In this document: piece after piece, positions 1 to 5,436 of the stretch
Position numbering within the stretch: the stretch's first letter is position 1
Layout: each line of letters starts with the position of its first letter
Source: Candidatus Zixiibacteriota bacterium
Lineage (GTDB): Bacteria > Zixibacteria > MSB-5A5 > SM1-73
Direction of reading: 5' to 3'
NCBI GenBank assembly: GCA_023129805.1
Contig: JAGMBK010000078.1
Coordinates: 1-8,765, forward strand
Length of the DNA: 8,765 bases
Notes under the pieces: model-generated
Told to the model about the DNA's origin: nothing
Database searches by the model: none
Seen by the model: only the letters and a program-made list of their open reading frames with translations
Translations under genes and position numbers: made by a program

Positions 1-288
1 CGAACAATGATAGCAGACTTGAAAAACACGGTTGAACGTGAGAAAGCTCAAATGGGATTGTTCGTGACTTTGGCTCCTCCAACAAAACCAATGATCGTTG
101 AAGCAACTAGCGCAGGCTTTTATGAATCCCCAGCGCACGGTGCATTTCCAAAAATACAAATATTGTCGATTGAAGGCTTGTTATCAGGTAAAGAGACGCC
201 ATTATACCCAGATTTGTCACGAGGTGGATTAACTTTCAAAAAAGCCAAGACTGAAACTGAAAATAAAAAACAGGCAGATTTGCTTTAA
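1..288 (+). CDS. C-terminal fragment of adenine-specific DNA methyltransferase (restriction-modification type), 5' end outside window
   Basis: The reading frame is open from base 1, so the ATG at 7 is probably internal and the gene begins to the left of the window. About 95 residues are visible. The segment with EREKAQMGLFVTL, followed by PPTKPM, AGFY, PKIQILSIEGLLSGKE and YPDLSRGGLTFKKA, matches from memory the conserved tail of large site-specific DNA methyltransferases of the Mod/DNA methylase type. In that family this tail follows an Mrr-like segment with a VKGG-type motif. No catalytic methylase motif (DPPY or FxGxG) lies inside the window, so activity cannot be judged. The protein ends in a lysine-rich, low-complexity tail and a TAA stop. 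The role, modifying adenines in host DNA probably as part of a restriction system, is inferred from family resemblance alone. Confidence 0.72.
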   Translation, partial: RTMIADLKNTVEREKAQMGLFVTLAPPTKPMIVEATSAGFYESPAHGAFPKIQILSIEGLLSGKETPLYPDLSRGGLTFKKAKTETENKKQADLL

Positions 289-386
289 ATTGGAAATCGA
301 ACCTAATATATTATTGCGGTTTACAAGTTATTTTGTTAGTAATAGGTCTGGATGCCTATGTTCCTAATACTTTCATTTATCAGGTG

Positions 387-406
387 CGTAGGGCAACTGA
401 CCTACG
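387..406. repeat. Small inverted repeat upstream of the 291-residue gene
   Basis: CGTAGG (387-392) and CCTACG (401-406) form a perfect 6-bp stem with an 8-nt loop. The stem lies just before the ribosome binding site GGAGGGG (413-419) of the gene starting at 425. The flanking TCAGGTGC (380-387) reappears at 1380-1387, inside another hairpin. This could be a dispersed repeat, or a structure affecting translation of the next gene. No T-run follows, so it is not a standard terminator. Confidence 0.4.
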
Positions 407-424
407 AGCTATGGAGGGGTTAAA

Positions 425-1300
425 GTGGTAGAAGAAAAAGAGGAATGGACCAAAGTTGATACCAGCATTGAAGAGGCAAAAAAGCAACTGCAAAAAGCAA
501 CTACCGAAGAACAGTTCCAGGCTATCGGTCTGATATGCAGGGAGACGCTTATCTCTTTGGCACAGATAATTTACGTTTCAGAACGCCACAGTTCACTAGA
601 CGGTGTTCTACCAAGTAAGACAGATGCAAAGAGGATGATCGAAGCCTATTTATCGGTTGAGCTTAAAGGCAGCTCTAATGAAGCATCGCGTAAGCATGCA
701 AAAGCAGCGCTTGATCTGGCGAATGATCTTCAGCACAGAAGAAATGCAACTTACCGGGATGCAGCACAATGTGTTGAGGCTACATCTGCTGTGGTCAATT
801 TGCTGGCCCTCATCTCAGGTCGTACTACCCGAGCAACTTCACCCAACATCCAGGTAGATTTCTCTTACCGGATAATACAGTGCGGCCCGGAAGAACACTT
901 GTACCAGCTCGATGTAGCGGTCACTAATTTAGGGATGCAGGCAATCAACCCCTTCAAGCTGGAGTTTTTGTTTCCTGATTTTGACTGTGTCCCCCTCAAA
1001 TGGGTATCGCTTGGCGGCAAGCGTAAACCAAGTGGTCCGTTAGTTGAAATCAAGCCGAGTGATACAACGGTAACAGTTTCTAGGGATAAATATTTGTTTT
1101 CTGTTTCATATCGCTCCAAGAATGCACTGTTACCACATGAAAAACTGGATATAGGAACGAGCATTGGCCTAAGATATCGATTCAACGACGATATTTATCA
1201 TAATCTCGACGCTATGCCTCCAATTCGCTGGACACTATATGCAGACAATATGCTGCCAAAACAAGGTACGGTCTCTTTGGCTAGTTTGAACAGTTTTTAG
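425..1300 (+). CDS. Uncharacterised 291-residue protein, helical N-terminal half and beta-rich C-terminal half
   Basis: I do not recognise a named family. The start is a GTG preceded by a strong GGAGGGG at 5 bp; the ATG at 411 hits a stop within seven codons. Residues 10-135 look mostly helical, with motifs that appear conserved-type: FQAIGLICRETLISLAQ (31-47), PSKTDAKRM (63-71), NEASRKHAKAALDLAN (85-100) and LQHRRNAT (102-109). The charged RxxxxH-like and HRR patterns recall HEPN-type or abortive-infection proteins, but that is only a guess. Residues 140-291 alternate hydrophobic and polar residues as in a beta-sandwich (VDFSYRI, LDVAVTNLG, LFSVSYRS). No signal peptide or membrane helix is visible, so it is probably cytoplasmic. 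It follows the methyltransferase tail in the same direction after 136 bp, so a defence role is possible by context only. Confidence 0.8.
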   Translation: MVEEKEEWTKVDTSIEEAKKQLQKATTEEQFQAIGLICRETLISLAQIIYVSERHSSLDGVLPSKTDAKRMIEAYLSVELKGSSNEASRKHAKAALDLANDLQHRRNATYRDAAQCVEATSAVVNLLALISGRTTRATSPNIQVDFSYRIIQCGPEEHLYQLDVAVTNLGMQAINPFKLEFLFPDFDCVPLKWVSLGGKRKPSGPLVEIKPSDTTVTVSRDKYLFSVSYRSKNALLPHEKLDIGTSIGLRYRFNDDIYHNLDAMPPIRWTLYADNMLPKQGTVSLASLNSF

Positions 1301-1306
1301 TGATAG

Positions 1307-1403
1307 GTTAGGAACCCCGTGCTCCTGGCACTATTGAAGTATTGAACTCACCCCCTACCCCCCTCTCTTGTTCCGTAAGTCAGGTGCCCTGTGCTCCTGA
1401 CAC
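1307..1403. repeat. Pair of 25-bp imperfect direct repeats, second copy a hairpin
   Basis: Copies at 1307-1331 and 1379-1403 match at 20 of 25 positions and share the exact core GTGCTCCTG. The second copy contains GTCAGG (1379-1384) and CCTGAC (1396-1401), a perfect 6-bp stem with an 11-nt loop. In the first copy two changes weaken the stem. The first copy begins 7 bp after the stop codon of the upstream gene. These look like members of a dispersed intergenic repeat family. Confidence 0.55.
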
Positions 1404-1461
1404 CAAGATAAAATCCCATTCTGATACCTAACCCGTAGTCTCTCTTACCACAAGAAGCAAA

Positions 1462-1484
1462 TTCACCATAACTTTAATGGTGAA
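1462..1484. repeat. 8-bp inverted repeat
   Basis: TTCACCAT (1462-1469) and ATGGTGAA (1477-1484) are perfect inverted copies around a 7-nt spacer. A second weak stem, CTCCC/GGGAG, follows in the next 40 bp. Neither is followed by a convincing T-run on either strand. They may contribute to transcript ends between the converging genes, but this is uncertain. Confidence 0.4.
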
Positions 1485-1569
1485 AAGGATAGCTCCCTTA
1501 TTTATGGGAGAAGGTATATTTTACATACACAGTTCTCAAAACACTAACGATGAAAAAAATTAAAAAACA

Positions 1570-1618
1570 ACCACCAGTAAGGCCAGAAAGGTCAGAAACA
1601 CCAGTATCGCAAGTTCGT
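1570..1618. repeat. Degenerate 9-bp tandem array 1
   Basis: Five 9-bp units run from 1570 to 1614, for example AAGGCCAGA (1579-1587), AAGGTCAGA (1588-1596) and AACACCAGT (1597-1605). The array ends in GCAAGTTCGT (1609-1618), which is repeated exactly at the end of array 2. Confidence 0.6.
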
Positions 1619-1680
1619 TATTTCCTTTTTTATGAATGGCATAGCTCATACCGCAGGACAACTGAAAAAAATGAAAAACA

Positions 1681-1715
1681 GCCATCCGCAAGTCCAGCAT
1701 GTCCAGCAAGTTCGT
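1681..1715. repeat. Degenerate 9-bp tandem array 2
   Basis: AAGTCCAGC (1690-1698) and ATGTCCAGC (1699-1707) are followed by AAGTTCGTA. They share register and consensus with array 1 and end in the same GCAAGTTCGT (1706-1715). The copies of this end sequence are 97 bp apart. Confidence 0.6.
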
Positions 1716-1719
1716 AGGG

Positions 1720-1738
1720 ACCCCGCCTTTGGCGGGGT
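1720..1738. repeat. Strong GC-rich hairpin
   Basis: ACCCCGCC (1720-1727) and GGCGGGGT (1731-1738) pair perfectly over 8 bp around a TTT loop. The hairpin starts 5 bp after array 2. Neither strand has a T-run directly after the stem, so it is not a typical intrinsic terminator, though it could stabilise the 3' end of the yidC transcript. Confidence 0.65.
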
Positions 1739-1752
1739 GCGCATTACACACC

Positions 1753-1803
1753 GCATCAGCCCCGCACAGTCGGGGTTTCCACCTTGTTACGACAAGCTGA
1801 TGC
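1753..1803. repeat. Predicted three-way junction (cloverleaf-like fold)
   Basis: GCATCAGC (1753-1760) and GCTGATGC (1796-1803) form an 8-bp closing stem. Inside it lie CCCCG/CGGGG (1760-1764 with 1771-1775) and CTTGT/ACAAG (1783-1787 with 1792-1796). One base at each junction is shared between stems, so not every pair can form at once. The nesting of three stems in 51 bp suggests a structured RNA or a folded repeat element. It lies downstream of yidC on the yidC-coding strand. Confidence 0.5.
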
Positions 1804-1817
1804 ACTCCAGCTCACCC

Positions 1818-1853
1818 CTTGATTTGCTTGATCCGTTTAATCCGCTGAATCTC
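1818..1853. repeat. Degenerate 9-bp tandem array 3, inverted
   Basis: Four units, CTTGATTTG, CTTGATCCG, TTTAATCCG and CTGAATCTC, run in phase. On the opposite strand they read as AAATCAAGG, GGATCAAGC, GGATTAAAC and AGATTCAGC, close to the AAGTCCAGC type of arrays 1 and 2. This array is therefore inverted relative to the others and sits on the far side of the two folded structures, just beyond the yidC stop codon. Confidence 0.55.
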
Positions 1854-1877
1854 AGTTGAGTCAAATGACCGTTGACC

Positions 1878-3614
1878 TCATCGTCCTTTGACTGATGCGG
1901 GCTGGGGAGCCACAGCCGATGGGTGCAATCCTTTACGTTTGAAATAATAGGTCTCTATCAAAGAGAGGACGTTGAAGGCAGTCCAGTACAGGGTCAGCCC
2001 GGCGGGAAATGAGTAAAAGAAGAAGAAAAACAGAATGGGCATGAAATAGACCAGCATGGCCTGCTTGGGGTCCTTTATGGTGATCTTCTGCTGCCAGAAC
2101 ATGGTGCCTGCCATGATTATGGGAAGAACGTAGTACGGATCCTTCTGAGAAAGATCTGTAAGCCACAGAATAAACTCCGCCCCCCGCAGTTCTATGGTGC
2201 TGCGGAAGACCACAAAAAGCCCGTAGAATACCGGCATCTGAAAAAGAAGAGGAAGACATCCGCCCAAAGGATTCACCCCTGACTGTTTATAAAGCTTCAT
2301 AGTCTCCTTATTCAAGCGGGCGGGATCCTTTTTGAATTTTTCTTTCAACTGCGCCATCTTGGGTTGGAGCTCCGCCATCTTCAGGGTAGCTTTTGTGCTT
2401 TTGCGGGTCAAGGGATGAAAGGCACCTTTCATCAATATGGTAAAGAGAATAATGACCAGACCATAGTTAGAGATTATCTTATGTAGGTTCACAAATATCC
2501 ACAAAATGGCAATGGAGAAAGGACGAATGATCTTCCAGCCCAAATTGACCATCCTATCTAAATCCACCCGGTAGCTTTTCAGGATATGATAGTCGATGGG
2601 CCCCACATAAACCATGAACCTATCCTTCAAAGTGCCCGTTCTTTCAACGGGCATCTCCAGGAACACGCCTATCCTTTTGTTCTCAATCTGCTCATCCCTT
2701 ATGAAGGTAAAACTTCTCCTGCCTGAAGCCGAAAATCCCATCCCCTTTCTGGAAAGGGGGACGATGGCGGCCACAAAATATTTGGTACGGGTAGCCACCC
2801 ATCTGGTCTCCCCTGAACCAGCCTCCTGCAAGACTTCAAAGTCCGCTACTTCGGATTTATGAAACTTCTTTATCTCGGACAACTCTGTGCCCATCATGGA
2901 ATAAGCCGAGAAGTAGCCCAAATCTTCTTTTCTGTTCTCTTCTGTGGAATTAAGACCCGGAGCCCAACCCAGAAGATACTTTCTTCCCATGTCCAGTTGA
3001 CCCAATCCCCTGATTTCGAACTCCATCTCAAAATCATATCCTCCATTAAAGAAGTTATATCTTTTTGTGATCTGGACCCCTGATTGAGTGGTGAGGGTAA
3101 AATTGATCGTTCCGGTGGTATTGCGTTCGTCCAGATTAACCTGATCCCGATCAACCTGGAAGTTTAGCCCCTCAAAACTGATCTTACTATCAGGAAAGAT
3201 CAAGTTTAACGGTGGATGAGTTTGATCCGAATTTGGATCCTGCGGATCAGAAGGGAGAAGCTGAATATTCCTACCATCCGGGTCCTGATATTTTTTCAGA
3301 ATGAAGCTTTTAAGAACCCCACCCCTGGTGGAAAACTCAGCGGAATAAAGCTCTGTCTCCACTCTCACCATCTTTTCTTCCACCAGGGTATCCTCTTGGG
3401 TCAAACTCAAGGCATTAGATTCAGCCTCCGGCGGGGGAATCTCCTTTGTCTCCTGACGAGGTGGAGGAACTTGTGTGAGAGTGTCAACTTCTGCCTGCGG
3501 TTTAACCGGAACTTCTTGAACGCTCTTCCCTCCGGTTATCCATTCCATGTATAAGGGATAGAGAATTATAATCAGTCCTACGATTATGAAGCCTATGATA
3601 GTCCGTTTGTCCAC
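1878..3614 (-). CDS. yidC: Membrane protein insertase YidC, 578 residues
   Basis: YidC inserts and folds proteins in the inner membrane, alone or with the Sec translocon. The start is a GTG with AGGAG at 3621-3625, 6 bp upstream. A first membrane segment (residues 4-24) is followed by a proline- and glutamate-rich linker (about 30-80) and a large periplasmic beta domain (about 80-345), the arrangement found in bacteria with an outer membrane. The conserved insertase core lies at about 361-560, with NYGLVIILFTILMKGAFHPLT (383-403), a charged helical hairpin (about 404-440), SGVNPLGGCLPLLFQMPVFYGL (445-466) and a strongly hydrophobic segment with FPAGLTLYW (536-544). The groove position that is usually arginine appears to be Lys396, which keeps the positive charge. 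The tail is short and basic. The gene is last in the rpmH-rnpA-yidD-yidC cluster. Confidence 0.97.
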   Translation of the reverse strand: MDKRTIIGFIIVGLIIILYPLYMEWITGGKSVQEVPVKPQAEVDTLTQVPPPRQETKEIPPPEAESNALSLTQEDTLVEEKMVRVETELYSAEFSTRGGVLKSFILKKYQDPDGRNIQLLPSDPQDPNSDQTHPPLNLIFPDSKISFEGLNFQVDRDQVNLDERNTTGTINFTLTTQSGVQITKRYNFFNGGYDFEMEFEIRGLGQLDMGRKYLLGWAPGLNSTEENRKEDLGYFSAYSMMGTELSEIKKFHKSEVADFEVLQEAGSGETRWVATRTKYFVAAIVPLSRKGMGFSASGRRSFTFIRDEQIENKRIGVFLEMPVERTGTLKDRFMVYVGPIDYHILKSYRVDLDRMVNLGWKIIRPFSIAILWIFVNLHKIISNYGLVIILFTILMKGAFHPLTRKSTKATLKMAELQPKMAQLKEKFKKDPARLNKETMKLYKQSGVNPLGGCLPLLFQMPVFYGLFVVFRSTIELRGAEFILWLTDLSQKDPYYVLPIIMAGTMFWQQKITIKDPKQAMLVYFMPILFFFFFYSFPAGLTLYWTAFNVLSLIETYYFKRKGLHPSAVAPQPASVKGR

Positions 3615-3627
3615 ACAGATCTCCTAT

Positions 3628-3651
3628 GGTATGAACCGTATGGTTCATACC
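3628..3651 (-). promoter_or_regulatory. Perfect hairpin next to the yidC ribosome binding site
   Basis: GGTATGAACC (3628-3637) and GGTTCATACC (3642-3651) form a perfect 10-bp stem with a 4-nt loop. In the minus-strand transcript it begins within the yidD stop codon and ends 2 nt before the AGGAG of yidC. It could limit ribosome access to yidC, protect the message, or act as a processing site. No T-run follows, so it is not a standard terminator. Its function is inferred from position only. Confidence 0.6.
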
Positions 3652-4004
3652 TATGGTATTGGATCAAATCCACCCGGATTGAAAGGATGGCACTTAGAAA
3701 GCCTTTTTACCGAAAGCCATCCTCCTTTGATTAAACCGAATTTTCTGAAAACACCTATGGCATACTCAGAACAGGAGGGATAGAATCTACAGGATGGAGG
3801 AAACATAAGTCGCAATGTGTTCTGGTATATCCTGACAGCAAAAATGATTAGGTGATTAACCATCCGCCCTATTCTTGAAAGTGTTGTCTTCAAATCAGGT
3901 TTCAACTCAACATTCAAAGCTTCTTTCTTAGCTGATTGAAAGGTCTTTTCCTCAAATACCCTGCACAGGAAAACCCGAACCATCGTCTGTTTGTCTTTCC
4001 CCAT
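3651..4004 (-). CDS. yidD: Membrane protein insertion efficiency factor YidD, with N-terminal extension
   Basis: The family helps YidC-dependent membrane insertion and acts at the inner face of the inner membrane. The core is clear: an amphipathic helix (about 52-67), SCRFYPSCSEYA (71-82), KGGWL (93-97) and CHPFNPGGFDP (105-115). The family is usually about 70-90 residues, but this frame gives 117. Its ATG at 4004 overlaps the rnpA stop in TGATG, so translation is probably coupled, with a weak GGAG about 11 bp upstream. An alternative ATG at 3863 (residue 48) would give a normal-length protein of 70 residues, with a poor AGGGCGG directly before it. I keep the longer form because of the overlap, but the first 47 residues are unsupported by family knowledge. 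yidC follows after 36 bp. Confidence 0.93.
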   Translation of the reverse strand: MGKDKQTMVRVFLCRVFEEKTFQSAKKEALNVELKPDLKTTLSRIGRMVNHLIIFAVRIYQNTLRLMFPPSCRFYPSCSEYAIGVFRKFGLIKGGWLSVKRLSKCHPFNPGGFDPIP

Positions 4005-4336
4005 CAGATTAGATTCTCCAGTTCGTCTTTTAACCTATGAAGATCCACCCCTCCTGCGGTGCTCTTGCACAACACGACCACACTTTCATTCGTATCGAAT
4101 TTCTCTTTGCTCTTTCTCAAAACCTCTCTTATCACCCGTTTGATCTCGTTTCTTCTGACTGCTTTTTTGATCCCTCTGGCGATTTTTATACCGAACTTTT
4201 GCCCTTCAATATCTGCGACCTGTAGGCGGAAAACAATTAGATTCTCACTCTTCTTTTTGGTGCCGTTTTCGATTATTCGCTTAAACTCAGACTCCTTTTT
4301 GACCCTTATGCTCTTAGAGAATCCTTCCTTTCTCAC
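4004..4336 (-). CDS. rnpA: Ribonuclease P protein component
   Basis: RnpA binds the catalytic RNase P RNA and helps it mature the 5' ends of tRNAs. The length of 110 residues is normal. The signature basic helix KKAVRRNEIKRVIRE (57-71) is present, along with the N-terminal FSKSIRVKKESEFKRI (6-21) and the central strand KFGIKIARG (47-55). The start is a GTG at 4336; the mRNA reads AAGGTGAG across it, so a separate ribosome binding site is not well placed. Position relative to conserved residues supports this start. The gene is 109 bp downstream of rpmH in a shared transcript, and its stop overlaps the start of yidD by one base. Confidence 0.95.
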   Translation of the reverse strand: MRKEGFSKSIRVKKESEFKRIIENGTKKKSENLIVFRLQVADIEGQKFGIKIARGIKKAVRRNEIKRVIREVLRKSKEKFDTNESVVVLCKSTAGGVDLHRLKDELENLI

Positions 4337-4353
4337 CTTGGATTGGTCTCCAA

Positions 4354-4435
4354 CTGCAGTATACAGACTCCAGACTTCAGTATGCGGACAAAGCTCTTTA
4401 GTCTGGTTACTGTCGTCTGGTGTCTGGCGTCTGCT
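4354..4435. repeat. Inverted pair of heptamer arrays in the rpmH-rnpA spacer
   Basis: GTCTGGT, GTCTGGC and GTCTGCT run in tandem at 4415-4435, with a further GTCTGG at 4401-4406. CAGACTC and CAGACTT (4364-4377) are the inverted counterpart. CAGACTCCAGAC (4364-4375) and GTCTGGTGTCTG (4415-4426) can pair over 12 bp with one mismatch. A 15-bp direct repeat overlaps the left side: CTGCAGTATACAGAC (4354-4368) and CTTCAGTATGCGGAC (4375-4389) match at 12 of 15 positions. The whole spacer between two essential genes is made of these repeats. Confidence 0.6.
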
Positions 4436-4445
4436 AAATGGGCAA

Positions 4446-4592
4446 TCATTTATTGACCTGAACCGTTAACTTGCTTCTTTTTTTTGCTCTGCGTCTTTTT
4501 AGAATCTTTCTTCCCCCTTTGGTGGACATTCGTTTCCGGAAACCATGGTCTCTGGCTCTTTTTACGTTTGATGGCTGAAACGTCCTCTTCAT
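4446..4592 (-). CDS. rpmH: 50S ribosomal protein L34, 48 residues
   Basis: L34 is a small basic protein of the large ribosomal subunit. The translation begins [20 protein letters not shown] and continues with [19 protein letters not shown], the classic L34 pattern, and ends at a TGA. Length is normal (44-50 in the family). The ATG is preceded by AAGGAG at 4598-4603, 5 bp upstream. It is the first gene of the leftward cluster, with a promoter match about 40 bp upstream. The rpmH-rnpA order beside the origin is widely conserved in bacteria. Confidence 0.97.
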   Translation of the reverse strand: MKRTFQPSNVKRARDHGFRKRMSTKGGRKILKRRRAKKRSKLTVQVNK

Positions 4593-4633
4593 GTTTTCTC
4601 CTTCCTTCTTTTAATCATTTCATTTGAACCTTC

Positions 4634-4662
4634 AATATAAATGGCAGCTTAGTATCCGTCAA
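4634..4662 (-). promoter_or_regulatory. Promoter for the rpmH cluster
   Basis: On the minus strand TTGACG (4657-4662) and TATATT (4634-4639) are separated by 17 bp, close to the sigma-70 consensus. Transcription would start near 4627, giving a leader of about 35 nt before rpmH. The position and direction fit expression of rpmH, rnpA, yidD and yidC. Confidence 0.7.
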
Positions 4663-4811
4663 GTAAAAAGGTCTCCTGGTGCGGTGTGGAATGCTCTGCA
4701 ATGTCCGTTATCAAAGAACTTTACTTGGCCGTCCTCCAACAAATACTTGCCAATGCCTTAACTTACGTCCACAGGCTCCATCGGATTTGCTTTATCCTTA
4801 CCCCCTTTGTT

Positions 4812-4867
4812 CCCTTCAGGGTGAAGCCTTCAGGATGAACCCTTCAGGGTGAAGCCTTCAGGATGAA
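4812..4867. repeat. Two perfect 28-bp repeats, made of four 14-bp units
   Basis: The 28-bp units 4812-4839 and 4840-4867 are identical. Each consists of CCCTTCAGGGTGAA followed by GCCTTCAGGATGAA, which differ at two positions. Each unit contains a small dyad of the form TTCA-GG(G/A)-TGAA. The array ends just before the inverted repeat at 4870-4914. It could be an iteron-like protein-binding array in the origin or a simple minisatellite. Confidence 0.75.
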
Positions 4868-4869
4868 AC

Positions 4870-4914
4870 CCCCTCTCCATTTTCCACAGAATCCAGTAGG
4901 ACATGGAGAAGGGG
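4870..4914. repeat. Inverted repeat enclosing a DnaA box
   Basis: CCCCTCTCCAT (4870-4880) and ATGGAGAAGGGG (4903-4914) are inverted copies with one extra base in the right arm. The 22-nt interval contains most of the DnaA box TTTTCCACA (4880-4888). It directly follows the 14-bp repeats. Confidence 0.6.
4880..4888 (+). promoter_or_regulatory. DnaA box TTTTCCACA
   Basis: Exact fit to the relaxed consensus TTWTNCACA. It is the only good box in the plus-strand direction and lies about 400 bp from the main cluster, so it may be a distant second binding site of the origin. Confidence 0.6.
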
Positions 4915-5216
4915 ATAGAAGGAGAGATTCCACTCATTGAATTTCTCACTCATATCAAAAAAATCCAGTTAATCAAATAAAAAAGCGTTCTTCAACAACC
5001 CACCAAAACCATCTGTAAAATCAATCTCCTTTAGCTATACGAGAAAAACCGCTCATTGTAATCTTATAGATAAAAACGGAATAGATGAACAACTCTAAAG
5101 AAACGAAGATTCCATCAGTGAAGGATGAAAATGAAAAAGCGTTTACGTTGATATGTTTTCTAACGAAGTCAGGTTGCATAACTTATAAGTTTTTTTCAGT
5201 CACCCAAGAAAAAAGC

Positions 5217-5245
5217 TTGACAACAAATAAAGGTGGGTTTATCAT
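5217..5245 (+). promoter_or_regulatory. Promoter for dnaA
   Basis: TTGACA (5217-5222, perfect -35) and TATCAT (5240-5245) are 17 bp apart. The leader to dnaA would be about 275 nt and would contain the DnaA-box cluster, which suits repression of dnaA by its own product. A weaker TTGTCA at 5426-5431, closer to the gene, has no good -10 at standard spacing. Confidence 0.65.
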
Positions 5246-5284
5246 GTTCTGTGTGGACTCATAAGTGATTATCTGTTAATAAGA

Positions 5285-5293
5285 TGTGGAAAA
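5285..5293 (-). promoter_or_regulatory. DnaA box (reverse TTTTCCACA)
   Basis: TGTGGAAAA fits the consensus exactly when read on the minus strand. It lies about 33 bp downstream of the predicted dnaA transcription start, where bound DnaA could block transcription. Confidence 0.65.
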
Positions 5294-5358
5294 TCTGTGC
5301 AATTTTTGCAAGTCGATACAAATGAGAAGGTAAGGGGAGTTTAAGATTCAAAGTAAAT

Positions 5359-5367
5359 TGTGGAAAA
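5359..5367 (-). promoter_or_regulatory. DnaA box (reverse TTTTCCACA)
   Basis: A second identical TGTGGAAAA, in the same direction as the one at 5285. A weak TGTGGCATC follows at 5378-5386. Confidence 0.65.
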
Positions 5368-5401
5368 TCCCCTCTCTTGTGGCATCGGAGTCCTAATAAT
5401 C

Positions 5402-5418
5402 CTTTATATACTATAAAG
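5402..5418. other. AT-rich dyad, candidate DNA unwinding element
   Basis: CTTTATA (5402-5408) and TATAAAG (5412-5418) form a perfect 7-bp dyad around TAC. It lies in a very AT-rich stretch between DnaA boxes at 5359 and 5437, a suitable place for duplex opening. The assignment rests on composition and position only. Confidence 0.4.
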
Positions 5419-5436
5419 TTAAAAGTTGTCAACGAA

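Larger units (their letters stand above)
1301..1877. other. Gene-free, repeat-rich segment between convergent genes
   Basis: No credible gene lies in these 577 bp, which separate the 3' ends of the 291-residue gene and yidC. The stretch holds a pair of 25-bp direct repeats, an 8-bp inverted repeat, three arrays of 9-bp degenerate units, a GC-rich hairpin and a predicted three-way junction, each listed separately. Two open frames here (1560-1805 minus, 1632-1859 plus) translate the repeats into tripeptide-like patterns and look spurious. No hairpin with a clear T-run was found, so termination of either gene is not obvious. Confidence 0.7.

Noticed and set aside
1720..1738. Bidirectional intrinsic terminator for yidC and the 291-residue gene
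   Set aside because: The stem is strong, but no T-run directly follows it on either strand.
1753..1803. tRNA gene
   Set aside because: The fold has three stems in 51 bp but lacks tRNA length, the T-loop GTTC motif in place and an anticodon arm.
1560..1805. 81-residue open frame on the minus strand with a hydrophobic C-terminal end
   Set aside because: It runs through two of the 9-bp arrays and the GC hairpin; the hydrophobic pattern follows from the repeats, and there is no ribosome binding site or family match.
1570..1853. CRISPR array
   Set aside because: Units are 9 bp, degenerate and without spacers, and no cas gene is nearby.
1632..1859. 75-residue open frame on the plus strand with QV and LLD tripeptide patterns
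   Set aside because: The tripeptide pattern is the 9-bp repeat read in frame; it crosses the predicted structures and has no recognisable domain.
4059..4469. 136-residue open frame on the plus strand opposite rnpA
   Set aside because: It lies antisense to rnpA and the repeat spacer, with phenylalanine- and leucine-rich sequence typical of a shadow frame.
4685..4773. Further DnaA boxes at 4685 (TGTGGAATG) and 4765 (ACGTCCACA)
   Set aside because: Each has several mismatches to TTWTNCACA and stands apart from the main cluster.
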